This document shows, piece after piece, positions 6,765 to 13,439 of a DNA stretch of 13,439 nt. The position numbers were made by a program, and so were the translations under genes. The notes under the pieces are model-generated. The model did no database searches. It was given only the letters and a program-made list of their open reading frames with translations, and was not told the origin of the DNA. The stretch is taken from the NCBI GenBank assembly GCA_937951975.1, contig CALGAJ010000071.1, positions 1 to 13,439 of the forward strand, read 5' to 3'. The DNA comes from an uncultured Desulfotignum sp. Its GTDB lineage: Bacteria; Desulfobacterota; Desulfobacteria; Desulfobacterales; Desulfobacteraceae. Position 1 is the first letter of the stretch. Each line of letters begins with the position of its first letter.

Positions 6765-8460
6765 ACCGTCCTTTTTTGATAATGGCCACCAGAAGCCAGA
6801 CACCCATGATCCCGGCGGCCAGAAATCCGGCGATGCCGATGACCGAGACCCCGAACAGCATCGGCGGGACATCGGAATTGATGACAATGGCGGATCCTAA
6901 AATCAACGCCGCAATAATGATGGAAAAAGAGATGCGGTTGCTGGTCTGGTCCTGATGGACGATCAGCCTGTCCAGCCCTTGAATGTCAATGAGAAGCTTG
7001 ATTTTTCCCTGGCGGACAAGACGCAGTATTTCCAGGGTGTCTGTGGGCAGCTGCTGAATCAGTTTATAAGATTCCCTGGCGATTTCCATCACCTCTTCAG
7101 CCATTTTTGACGGTGAAAATTTTAAAAACCGGGCCGTGGTGACATAAGGCACGGCATGCCCCAGCATATTGAAATCCGGGTCCAGTTTCCTGGCCACATT
7201 TTCAACGGAAATAAATGCTTTCATCATCAAAAACAGATCCGGCGGAATTCTCAGGCCGTGGATCGTACAAAGCCCTATGAACTGGTTGACCATTCGACTG
7301 GTCCGGATATCTTTCAGGGATTTGGTCAGGTGGACCGATATGAACAATGACACATCTTTTTCCAGCCGGATCATATCCGGTTGCGTTTCATAGTCGCACA
7401 GGCTGCATAAGAGCCGGGCCGCCCGTCTGGCATTGCCGGTGGCAACCGCATGAATGATGTCCACAAACATCTCCCGGGTGCCTGTGTCCAGAAAACCGGT
7501 CATGCCGAAATCCACGGGACAGATCCGGTTGTTTTCCATGATAAAGATATTCCCCGGGTGGGGGTCGGCATGGAAGAATCCATGCGTGAACACCTGTTTC
7601 ATGATGAAATCCGCGCCCCGCCGGGTAATACGTTTCCGGTCCAGACCGGCCCGGTCAATGGCATCGATATCACTGGCCTTGATGCCGTTGATGAACTCCA
7701 TGGTCAACACCCGTTCAGAAGATTCCGATGGAAAGACTCTGGGTATGTGGATGGTTTTGTCATGGTGAAACTGGCGGGCCATCTGTTCCATACTGGCGGC
7801 TTCAATGGTATAGTCCAGCTCTTTTTCCATGGTTTTGGCAAATTCTTCCACAATTTTTACGGGCCGGTAAAATGCCACCTCTTCAATGTTTCTTTCCATG
7901 ATACCGGCCAGGTGATGGATGATTTCCAGGTCTGCTTCAATGATTTTTCTGATGCCCGGGCGCTGGATTTTAACCGCCAGCTGGTCTTCACCCGTGACCG
8001 ATGCCCGGTGCACCTGTCCGATGGACGCACAGGCAAACGGGACTTCATCCATGGAATGAAACACGGCATGCCATGGTTTGCCGAATTCTGCGGCAATGGT
8101 CTCTTGGACCTGATCAAATCCAAAGGCGGGAATCTCATCCTGAAGTTTAGACAGTTCATTGACCAGGTCCATGGGAATCAAATCCGGCCGGGAGGACAAT
8201 ACCTGCCCCATTTTGACAAATGTCGGACCCAGTTCTTCCAGGGCCATGCGGATCCGCTGATTCCGGGACAGTTTTTCCACCCGTTCATGGGGGTGGTAAA
8301 ACGGAATCAGTTTCAGGCCGGATTCAATATAACGGTCAATATCCAGCGCACCCAGGATATTGTCAAACCCATACTTGAGGATGATGCCGATGATCTGCTG
8401 GTACCGCATCAGATTCCGGTACCGCTTTCCCAGCGTACCTATTCTTTTGATGCTGAGCAT
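6760..8460 (-). CDS. ubiB: UbiB/AarF (ABC1/ADCK) family protein kinase-like ATPase
   Basis: Members of this family are atypical kinase-fold ATPases that support isoprenoid-quinone biosynthesis or lipid handling at the membrane. In an anaerobe using menaquinone the exact client is unknown. The 566-residue protein has the family hallmarks: the KxGQ motif KMGQ at 83-86 followed by SSRPDLIP, the A-rich nucleotide loop ACASIGQVH at 143-151, the VAIK-type Lys164 (AVKIQRP), the catalytic loop HADPHPGN at 297-304 with Asp299, and DFG at 317-319. Two hydrophobic C-terminal helices (about 512-530 and 535-560) should anchor it in the inner membrane, as in E. coli UbiB. The ATG at 8460 lies only 12 nt after the phasin-like gene. 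No good Shine-Dalgarno is visible, which suggests translational coupling. It could be called AarF or YloQ-type ABC1 protein; the symbol reflects the family, not proven ubiquinone synthesis. Confidence 0.92.
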   Translation of the reverse strand: MLSIKRIGTLGKRYRNLMRYQQIIGIILKYGFDNILGALDIDRYIESGLKLIPFYHPHERVEKLSRNQRIRMALEELGPTFVKMGQVLSSRPDLIPMDLVNELSKLQDEIPAFGFDQVQETIAAEFGKPWHAVFHSMDEVPFACASIGQVHRASVTGEDQLAVKIQRPGIRKIIEADLEIIHHLAGIMERNIEEVAFYRPVKIVEEFAKTMEKELDYTIEAASMEQMARQFHHDKTIHIPRVFPSESSERVLTMEFINGIKASDIDAIDRAGLDRKRITRRGADFIMKQVFTHGFFHADPHPGNIFIMENNRICPVDFGMTGFLDTGTREMFVDIIHAVATGNARRAARLLCSLCDYETQPDMIRLEKDVSLFISVHLTKSLKDIRTSRMVNQFIGLCTIHGLRIPPDLFLMMKAFISVENVARKLDPDFNMLGHAVPYVTTARFLKFSPSKMAEEVMEIARESYKLIQQLPTDTLEILRLVRQGKIKLLIDIQGLDRLIVHQDQTSNRISFSIIIAALILGSAIVINSDVPPMLFGVSVIGIAGFLAAGIMGVWLLVAIIKKGRL

Positions 8461-8472
8461 GAAAAGGCGGTA

Positions 8473-8775
8473 TCAGTCTCTGGATTCTATTTTTTTGACC
8501 AGATCGTCAATCCGGGTGTTCAGATGGCGGATGTCGGCCCGGGTAGGAAGATCCAGCCGTTTGAGTATTTTTTCCACGGTTTCTTCCATGCGCCGGTCCA
8601 GTTTCACTCTGGCATCCTCGTATCGATGCTGGCATTCTTCCAGAAAATCTTTGGCTTCCGCCTGGCTCATCTGGGTGGATTTGGCCAGTTCTTCGGCCAG
8701 TTCCTTGATCTCTGATTTGGAACGCAGGGCCATGCCCACGCCGGTGAGCAGACTTTTCTTGACATATTCAAACAT
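8473..8775 (-). CDS. Phasin-like small coiled-coil protein
   Basis: This 100-residue, highly charged, alpha-helical protein has no signal peptide. Residues 1-50 carry the pattern KKSLLTGVG...EELAKSTQMSQAEAKDFLEE, followed by a long heptad-rich helix. The C-terminal KRLDLPTRADIRHLNTRIDDLVKKIE (72-97) closely resembles the PTR-containing coiled coil of PhaF/PhaI-type polyhydroxyalkanoate granule proteins, and more loosely the C-terminus of UbiK, an accessory factor of ubiquinone synthesis. I call the family from these motifs only. A GGAGGG ribosome site (plus-strand 8779-8784) sits just before ATG 8775. It is wedged between the acyl-CoA dehydrogenase gene (12-nt gap) and ubiB (12-nt gap), so all three are surely co-transcribed. 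Two roles are plausible: coating a lipid or polyester granule, or acting as a membrane or quinone-complex partner of UbiB. The context does not decide. Confidence 0.8.
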   Translation of the reverse strand: MFEYVKKSLLTGVGMALRSKSEIKELAEELAKSTQMSQAEAKDFLEECQHRYEDARVKLDRRMEETVEKILKRLDLPTRADIRHLNTRIDDLVKKIESRD

Positions 8776-8787
8776 GATTCCCTCCTG

Positions 8788-10635
8788 TTATTTGGATCCG
8801 AATGACAATTCCTGGATATGTTCCACACAGGAATCCCCATCCAGAATCGCATCCATTTTACCATAGGTGGCCGGCAACAGGGTGTGAATGAAAAACCGGG
8901 CCGTTTCCAGCTGACCGGCATAAAACGCCGCGTCCTTGTTTTTCCGGGCTTTTTCTTCCAGCGCTTTCCTGTCCAGGGTACCGGCTTTTTCGGCCAGTTT
9001 GGGGGCCGCAACCCCGGCCCGCCATAAGAGCATCCAGGCAAAGGTGACATCGCCGGTCACTTCCAGAAACGGGTGGGCAAAGGCATAAGCATTCAATACC
9101 TTTTCCGACCGGGACCGGGCTCCGATTTCCTTGGCCAGTGCCTCCAGCCGGGACACGGCATGGGACACTTTCGTGCTCAGATCCTGAACCCCTTCCGTGT
9201 CTTTGAATTGTTCAACGGTCTGTTTCATGCGGTCAAGAAAATACTGAAACGCTTTTCCGCCGTTCATGGCCAGTTTTCTGCCCAAAAGATCCATGGCCTG
9301 GATCCCGTTGGTGCCCTCATAGATCATGAAGATCCGGGAGTCCCGCATGAGCTGTTCCACGGGATATTCACTGATATATCCGTATCCGCCGTAGATCTGA
9401 ACCCCGTGGGAGCAGACCTCAAGGGCCTTGTCCGTGACATAGCCCTTGACAATGGGGGTGAGCACCTCCACCATGGCGGCGGTGTCGGCTTTGAGCTGTT
9501 TGTCTTCGGTGGTGTGAACCACGTCATTGCACCAGGCATAATAATAGTGCAGGGACCGCATCCCTTCGGTATACGCTTTCATGTTGAGCAGCTGCCGCTT
9601 CACATCCGGATGCTGGATAATGGGCACGTTTTGGGCTGCCGGGTCTTTGCCGGCCGTCAGATGCCGTCCCTGAATCCTTGTTCTGGCGTAATCCAGGGCA
9701 TACATGTAGGACGCGGACGCCACGGCAAATCCCTGAATCCCCACAAAGGCCCGGGCTTCGTTCATCATCTTGAACATGGCCGGCATGCCTTTGTTTTCCT
9801 CCCCCAGAAGTGTGCCGATGCACGGGCCTTTGTCTCCCAGGGACAAGGATGCCGTGGCATTGCCGTGGATCCCCATTTTCTTTTCCAGGCCGGTGCAGAC
9901 CACGTTGTTGAACTCTCCCAGAGAACCGTCATCATTCACCCGATATTTGGGAACCAGAAACAAAGAGATGCCTTTGGTGCCGGCCGGGGCCCCCGGGATC
10001 CTTGCCAGAACCGGATGAATGATGTTGTCGCACAGATCATGCTCTCCGGCGGAGATGAAAATCTTGGCCCCTTTGATGGAATAGGTGCCGTCCGGATTTT
10101 TTTCCGCAGTGGTGGTCAGGGCGCCCACGTCGGAGCCGGCTTCGGGCTCGGTGAGCAGCATGGTCCCGCCCCAATCGCCTGCAAACATTTTTTTCATGTA
10201 CAGCCGTTTCTGGGTCTCGTCCCCGAACGCTTCCACCAGTTTGGCGGCTCCGTGGGTCATGCCGAAATAGAGCATGAAGGCGGAATTGGCCCCCACCATG
10301 TATTCCAGGGCCGCCGTGCCCACGGTTTTCGGCATGCCCTGGCCGCCCACATCAGGATCATCACACATGGCCAGCCACTCGCCCTCACAGAAAAGCCGCC
10401 AGGCCCGTTTAAAGGATTCAGGTACCGTGACCTTGCCGTTTTCCAGGGTGCAGCCCTGTTCGTCTCCTTCCTTGAAGGTGGGCAGGATCTCTTTTATGGC
10501 CAGGTTTCTGGCTTCTGAAACAATCAAATCAACGGTTTTTTTATTGAATTCTGCAAATATCTCATGATCCACCTGTCCGATCTGCTCGTGGAGTACAAAA
10601 TCAACATCTCTGCGGTCAGCGATTAATTGTGCCAT
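8788..10635 (-). CDS. Acyl-CoA dehydrogenase, long DmdC-like subfamily
   Basis: This FAD-dependent enzyme introduces the alpha-beta double bond in an acyl-CoA, passing electrons to electron-transfer flavoprotein. At 615 residues it is much longer than classical short-chain enzymes (about 380) and fits the subfamily that includes DmdC (3-methylmercaptopropionyl-CoA dehydrogenase), with an extra N-terminal segment (1-40) and a C-terminal helical extension (about 465-600). Signature 1, LTEPEAGSDVG, is at 161-171. The FAD/CoA region GVQIYGGYGYISEYPVEQLMRD runs from 411 and is followed by the catalytic Glu440 in MIYEGTNGIQ. The start ATG 10633-10635 has GGGAG 9 nt upstream. It is the first gene of a minus-strand unit with the phasin-like and ubiB genes. 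Substrate cannot be read from sequence: DMSP-derived thioesters, fatty acyl-CoA or aromatic-degradation intermediates are all possible. Confidence 0.93.
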   Translation of the reverse strand: MAQLIADRRDVDFVLHEQIGQVDHEIFAEFNKKTVDLIVSEARNLAIKEILPTFKEGDEQGCTLENGKVTVPESFKRAWRLFCEGEWLAMCDDPDVGGQGMPKTVGTAALEYMVGANSAFMLYFGMTHGAAKLVEAFGDETQKRLYMKKMFAGDWGGTMLLTEPEAGSDVGALTTTAEKNPDGTYSIKGAKIFISAGEHDLCDNIIHPVLARIPGAPAGTKGISLFLVPKYRVNDDGSLGEFNNVVCTGLEKKMGIHGNATASLSLGDKGPCIGTLLGEENKGMPAMFKMMNEARAFVGIQGFAVASASYMYALDYARTRIQGRHLTAGKDPAAQNVPIIQHPDVKRQLLNMKAYTEGMRSLHYYYAWCNDVVHTTEDKQLKADTAAMVEVLTPIVKGYVTDKALEVCSHGVQIYGGYGYISEYPVEQLMRDSRIFMIYEGTNGIQAMDLLGRKLAMNGGKAFQYFLDRMKQTVEQFKDTEGVQDLSTKVSHAVSRLEALAKEIGARSRSEKVLNAYAFAHPFLEVTGDVTFAWMLLWRAGVAAPKLAEKAGTLDRKALEEKARKNKDAAFYAGQLETARFFIHTLLPATYGKMDAILDGDSCVEHIQELSFGSK

Positions 10636-10691
10636 GTGAACATGCTCCCTTTTCTTGGATTTTATAGTTTAACCGGTCTGTCTGCCTTCTT

Positions 10692-10720
10692 TCATTAGGC
10701 AAAAACAAGGGGGTTGTCAA
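10692..10720 (-). promoter_or_regulatory. Candidate promoter for the acyl-CoA dehydrogenase operon
   Basis: On the minus strand a perfect TTGACA (plus-strand 10715-10720) is followed after 17 nt by TAATGA (plus-strand 10692-10697), a poor -10 match. Transcription would begin near 10685, with a leader of about 50 nt. A TATAAA closer to the gene (plus-strand near 10660) has no matching -35. Confidence 0.35.
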
Positions 10721-10757
10721 CGGGTGCCGGGAAAAAAAAGATTGATTTATTGATGGA

Positions 10758-10775
10758 TTCATAAGATGGTATGAA
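10758..10775. repeat. 18-bp dyad between divergent acyl-CoA dehydrogenase and hydrolase genes
   Basis: TTCATA (10758-10763) and TATGAA (10770-10775) form a perfect 6-bp inverted repeat with a 6-nt spacer, and GG/CC flank it with a one-base offset. It lies in the 188-nt gap between the two divergent genes, about 50 nt before the hydrolase start. It could be an operator. No other regulatory sequence is clear for the rightward gene, where I found no convincing -35/-10 pair. Confidence 0.25.
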
Positions 10776-10823
10776 CCAATAGTGTCAGGAATGAGGTGGC
10801 GGATAAAATGACGCAGGAGAGCC

Positions 10824-11663
10824 ATGATTGTTAGGTGCTGGGGTTCCCGGGGATCGATTGCGGTATCAGGCAGGCAATATGTCGTGTATGGTGGGGACAC
10901 CACCTGTCTCCACATCACAGCCGGATCCGGAGAGACGGTTATTATTGATGCCGGAACCGGAATTCGGCGACTGGGCAAATTTCTTCTGGAAAAAAATATC
11001 ACCCGGTATTACATGCTGATGACCCACTGCCACTGGGATCATCTTCTGGGGTTTCCGTTTTTTAAACCGTTGCTTCACAGGCAAAATCAATTGATTATTC
11101 AGAACCGGGATTTTGGCCGGGCCACCTTGAAAGATGTTTTCGAGCAAATGATGTCTCCCCCCTTTTTTCCGGTCCGCCTTGGGGATCTGGATGCGGACAT
11201 TCAGTTTGATTCAGGGCTCAACAATAGTTTCAACATCGGGTCGCTGGAAATCGATTCCATTCTCACCAGTCATTCGGCGGGAAGCCTTGGGTACCGGTTC
11301 AAGGAAAACGGCAGTACTTTCGTGTTTTTAACGGACAATGAGCTGGGATTCGATCATCCCCAGAGCCGGGGCGTGGAGGCATACCAACAGTTTTCTTTGA
11401 ATGCGGATATGCTGATTCATGATGCGGAATATACCCAAAAGGAGTACCAACGCCGCAGAGGCTGGGGACATTCCTCCATTCCCCATGTGCTGGACCTGGC
11501 ATTGAAAGCCGGCGTCGGTCAGCTGGGACTCACTCATCTGAACCAGGATCGAACGGACCGGGAAATGGATACCATTGTCGGGGATAGCAATCGATTCTTT
11601 TTGTCCAGAAACAGCAAAACCCGGTGTTACGGGGTGGCCAGCGACCTTGAAATCGTCCTTTGA
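10824..11663 (+). CDS. Metallo-beta-lactamase-fold hydrolase (WGSRGS-type)
   Basis: This 279-residue cytoplasmic protein has a metallo-beta-lactamase fold related to RNase Z, PhnP and class II cyclic-nucleotide phosphodiesterases. Metal ligands visible are motif HCHWDH (His68, His70, Asp72, His73), His150 (SHSAGSLGYRF), Asp171 (FLTDNE) and His216 in RRGWGHSS, after HDAEYTQKEY with Asp200. The N-terminal WGSRGSIAVSG and IIDAGTGIRRLG segments are typical of a widespread, poorly characterised branch. A phosphodiester substrate is likely from the family, but which one is unknown. The ATG at 10824 begins the conserved N-terminus, with AGGAG (10815-10819) only 4 nt upstream. It is followed after 25 nt by an AmpG-like permease, probably co-transcribed. 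No N-terminal signal or regulatory domain is present. Confidence 0.88.
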   Translation: MIVRCWGSRGSIAVSGRQYVVYGGDTTCLHITAGSGETVIIDAGTGIRRLGKFLLEKNITRYYMLMTHCHWDHLLGFPFFKPLLHRQNQLIIQNRDFGRATLKDVFEQMMSPPFFPVRLGDLDADIQFDSGLNNSFNIGSLEIDSILTSHSAGSLGYRFKENGSTFVFLTDNELGFDHPQSRGVEAYQQFSLNADMLIHDAEYTQKEYQRRRGWGHSSIPHVLDLALKAGVGQLGLTHLNQDRTDREMDTIVGDSNRFFLSRNSKTRCYGVASDLEIVL

Positions 11664-11688
11664 TTCAACCGGGTCAGTTCGGGAAAAC

Positions 11689-13233
11689 ATGCCTGCCCAG
11701 AAAAGATGGCAAACCGCTGTCAAGGCGTTTTGTCATCCCCGGGTGATTACCATGCTTTTTTTCGGGTTTTCCGCGGGTATGCCCCTTTTATTGATTTTTT
11801 CATCGCTGTCCTTGTGGCTCAGGGAAGCCGGGGTCGAGCGGTCGGCGGTCACTTTTTTTTCCTGGGCCGCGCTGGGGTATTCATTCAAGTTTGTGTGGGC
11901 GCCGCTGGTGGACCAGATGCCTATTCCCTGGCTCACCCGGAAACTGGGCCGCAGACGAAGCTGGATTCTGGCGGCCCAGACGGGAATTGCCGCGGCAATA
12001 ATATGGATGTCATGTACCGATCCGGCCGCCGGGCACCATCCCCTGGTTTTCATGGCCCTGGCTGCCGTGATGCTGGGGTTTTCTTCGGCGACTCAGGATA
12101 TCGTCATCGATGCCTATCGCATTGAATCCGCGTCTGTGGATCTCCAGGCCATGATGGCTTCGGCATATATCGGTGGATACCGCATCGGCATGCTTGCGGC
12201 CGGCGCCGGGGCCCTGGTTCTGGCGGAATGGTTCGGATCCACCAAAGGCGGATACCGGTTTGAGGCCTGGCAGGCCACCTACCTGATCATGGCAGCAATG
12301 ATGGCCGTGGGCATGATCACGGCTCTGGTCATTGATGAACCGGCATCGGATTACAATCCGGCGGATGCATACGGGGCCAAAACCTATCTGGCCGGTCTGG
12401 CTCTGTTCAGCCTGGCAGCGGCGGCATTCGGATTGATGTTTTATGCATCCGGTATATTTCTTGAGGACATCAGAATACAGGCGGGACAATGGATGAAAAA
12501 TGCGACCCTGGCCGGGTTCATGGTGGAATGTGTCCGCCTGGGCGCAGGTGTTCTGGCGGCGGTTCTGGTGGGCCGGGCGGGCCTGTTTTTCAGGCTGGTC
12601 AATCGGAAAATGGTGATCGACAGTTATGTGGCACCGGTCCTGGATTTTTTCAGCCGGTACCGGCTGCTGCTGGCCTGGCTCATACTGGCCTTGATCGGGT
12701 TGTATCGAATTTCCGATATCGTACTGGGGGTGATCTCCAATGTATTCTACCAGGATCTGGGATTTTCAAAATCGCAGATCGCCAGCGTGGTGAAAACCTT
12801 TGGTCTTTTCATGACCATTGCCGGGGGATTTGCCGGAGGGTTGCTGTCCATTCGATACGGGGTGATCCGGATTCTGTTTCTGGGCGCCCTGCTGGCGTCG
12901 GCCACCAACCTGCTGTTCATGGTGCTGGCTTTTTACGGGCAGAACCTGTTTCTTTTGTACGTGGTGATTGCGGCGGACAATCTGGCGGCCGGGCTGGCAT
13001 CCGCCGCGTTTGTCGCTTTTCTGTCCAGTCTGACCAGCATCCGTTTCACAGCGGTTCAGTACGCGGTGTTCAGTTCTTTGATGACGCTGATCCCCAAACT
13101 GTTCGGCGGATATTCCGGCACCATGGTGGATGCGATGGGATATCCGGCGTTCTTTTTTATTACCTTTCTGATGGGGCTGCCGGTCCTGATTCTGGTGGGG
13201 TATTGCAGCCGGCATCTTGACGTGGCAAAATAA
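11689..13233 (+). CDS. ampG: AmpG-family MFS permease (probable muropeptide or related importer)
   Basis: This is an integral inner-membrane transporter of the AmpG/PAT branch of the major facilitator superfamily. In enterobacteria AmpG imports GlcNAc-anhydroMurNAc and its peptides for cell-wall recycling. The 514-residue protein opens with the family N-terminus (HPRVITMLFFGFSAGMPLLL), then LGRRRSWILAAQ after the third membrane segment and SATQDIVIDAYRIE at about 133-146. The C-terminal half carries YRISDIVLGVISNVFY and QYAVFSSLMTLIPKLFGGYSG. About 12-14 hydrophobic helices are visible. It is longer than E. coli AmpG (491). The frame is open from 11575, but ATG 11689 is preferred: it starts just before the conserved region and avoids overlapping the hydrolase gene by 89 bp. 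The ribosome site is weak (CGGGA). No AmpC, AmpD or NagZ gene is nearby, so the cargo is inferred from family only. Confidence 0.9.
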   Translation: MPAQKRWQTAVKAFCHPRVITMLFFGFSAGMPLLLIFSSLSLWLREAGVERSAVTFFSWAALGYSFKFVWAPLVDQMPIPWLTRKLGRRRSWILAAQTGIAAAIIWMSCTDPAAGHHPLVFMALAAVMLGFSSATQDIVIDAYRIESASVDLQAMMASAYIGGYRIGMLAAGAGALVLAEWFGSTKGGYRFEAWQATYLIMAAMMAVGMITALVIDEPASDYNPADAYGAKTYLAGLALFSLAAAAFGLMFYASGIFLEDIRIQAGQWMKNATLAGFMVECVRLGAGVLAAVLVGRAGLFFRLVNRKMVIDSYVAPVLDFFSRYRLLLAWLILALIGLYRISDIVLGVISNVFYQDLGFSKSQIASVVKTFGLFMTIAGGFAGGLLSIRYGVIRILFLGALLASATNLLFMVLAFYGQNLFLLYVVIAADNLAAGLASAAFVAFLSSLTSIRFTAVQYAVFSSLMTLIPKLFGGYSGTMVDAMGYPAFFFITFLMGLPVLILVGYCSRHLDVAK

Positions 13234-13240
13234 ATAATTG

Positions 13241-13269
13241 TTGACAAAGAAAAGCCTTTTTTTTACTTA
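13241..13269 (+). promoter_or_regulatory. Candidate promoter for the HdrA-like gene
   Basis: A perfect TTGACA (13241-13246) lies just after the ampG stop, with TACTTA (13264-13269) 17 nt downstream as a weak -10. An 8-T run (13257-13264) fills the end of the spacer. Transcription from about 13276 would give a leader near 50 nt. The start of a new transcription unit here fits the 93-nt gap. Confidence 0.4.
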
Positions 13270-13326
13270 AAAGCGGGGAAAGATTCATGCACGACTGAGG
13301 CGCAATCTTAAGGTAGGAGGTTTGTG

Positions 13327-13439
13327 ATGACGCAAAAGGTGACACCGAGCAGTGACCTTGTCGGATCTGTCATGGTTCTGGGTGGCGGGATTGCAGGTAT
13401 GCAGTCCGCCATTGATCTGGCCAATTCCGGCTATTATGT
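13327..13439 (+). CDS. HdrA-like FAD-dependent oxidoreductase, 3'-truncated by window edge
   Basis: Only 37 codons are inside the window. The translation has the N-terminal dinucleotide fold VMVLGGGIAGMQSAIDLANSG, with GGGIAG at 19-24. The MQSAIDLANSGYYV continuation is typical of HdrA, the flavin- and iron-sulfur-containing subunit of heterodisulfide-reductase-like complexes that sulfate reducers use for electron confurcation or bifurcation. The start ATG 13327 has a perfect AGGAGG (13315-13320) 6 nt upstream; the GTG at 13324 is a less likely alternative. The cysteine motifs that would separate HdrA, QmoA or another flavoprotein lie beyond the window, so the family is probable and the subfamily open. 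Confidence 0.75.
   Translation, partial: MTQKVTPSSDLVGSVMVLGGGIAGMQSAIDLANSGYY

Noticed and set aside
6684..6887. Longer 200-residue form of the acidic protein
   Set aside because: The added N-terminus reads over the end of ubiB in another frame and looks like shadow translation, while ATG 6683 has a ribosome site.
7450..8715. 421-codon plus-strand open frame antisense to ubiB and the phasin-like gene
   Set aside because: It has the same shadow character, and the minus-strand genes carry intact family motifs throughout.
9073..10518. 481-codon plus-strand open frame antisense to the acyl-CoA dehydrogenase
   Set aside because: It lacks any recognisable motif, is rich in Gly, His and Phe as expected of a reverse-complement shadow of a well-conserved gene, and has no ribosome site of note.
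10808..10834. Eight-codon open frame overlapping the hydrolase start
   Set aside because: It has no ribosome site of its own, is very short, and an overlap like this arises readily by chance.
11575..11688. Upstream ATG for the AmpG-like gene
   Set aside because: It would overlap the hydrolase gene by 89 nt and adds 38 residues without membrane or family character before the conserved start region.
13247..13275. Rho-independent terminator after ampG using the 8-T run
   Set aside because: Only a few base pairs (AAAAG with CTTTT) could form before the T-run, and there is no GC-rich stem.

Overview
This 13.4 kb window looks like ordinary chromosomal DNA of an anaerobic sulfate-reducing bacterium, most likely a Desulfobacteraceae member (Desulfotignum/Desulfobacter-like). 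That placement is an inference. It rests on the gene content (an HdrA-type flavoprotein, a DmdC-family acyl-CoA dehydrogenase, the pairing of metK with a long-form ahcY) and on the codon style, moderately GC-rich with AT-rich intergenic gaps. I see no transposase, integrase, phage gene, CRISPR array, tRNA or rRNA. Coding density is high, and the longest gene-free stretch is the 225-nt gap between the adenosine kinase gene and metK.

Layout. (1) 1-2109 (+): Lon protease, cut by the left window edge, followed by a hairpin built from tandem 9-mers. (2) 2211-6174: an activated-methyl-cycle block. A PfkB-family kinase, best read as adenosine kinase, points left (-). metK and ahcY point right (+). 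Divergent promoters and two dyads lie between the two directions, and a structured leader lies between metK and ahcY. S-adenosylmethionine made by MetK is spent by methyltransferases, AhcY splits the resulting S-adenosylhomocysteine to homocysteine and adenosine, and the kinase would remove the adenosine. (3) A strong GC-rich hairpin at 6238-6277 sits between two convergent units. (4) 10635-6285 (-): a compact probable operon of acyl-CoA dehydrogenase, a small phasin-like coiled-coil protein, a UbiB/AarF-family kinase-like membrane protein and an acidic protein of unknown function. (5) 10824-13233 (+): a metallo-beta-lactamase-fold hydrolase and an AmpG-type MFS permease. (6) 13327-end (+): the first 37 codons of an HdrA-like FAD protein, cut by the right edge.

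Nothing here amounts to a clearly new system. The points most worth a second look are the regulatory DNA around the SAM/SAH block, the unclassified structured leader before ahcY, the acyl-CoA dehydrogenase/phasin-like/UbiB operon with its uncharacterised last gene, and the tandem-9-mer hairpin after lon. No homology search or folding program was run. All family calls come from motifs read directly in the translations.
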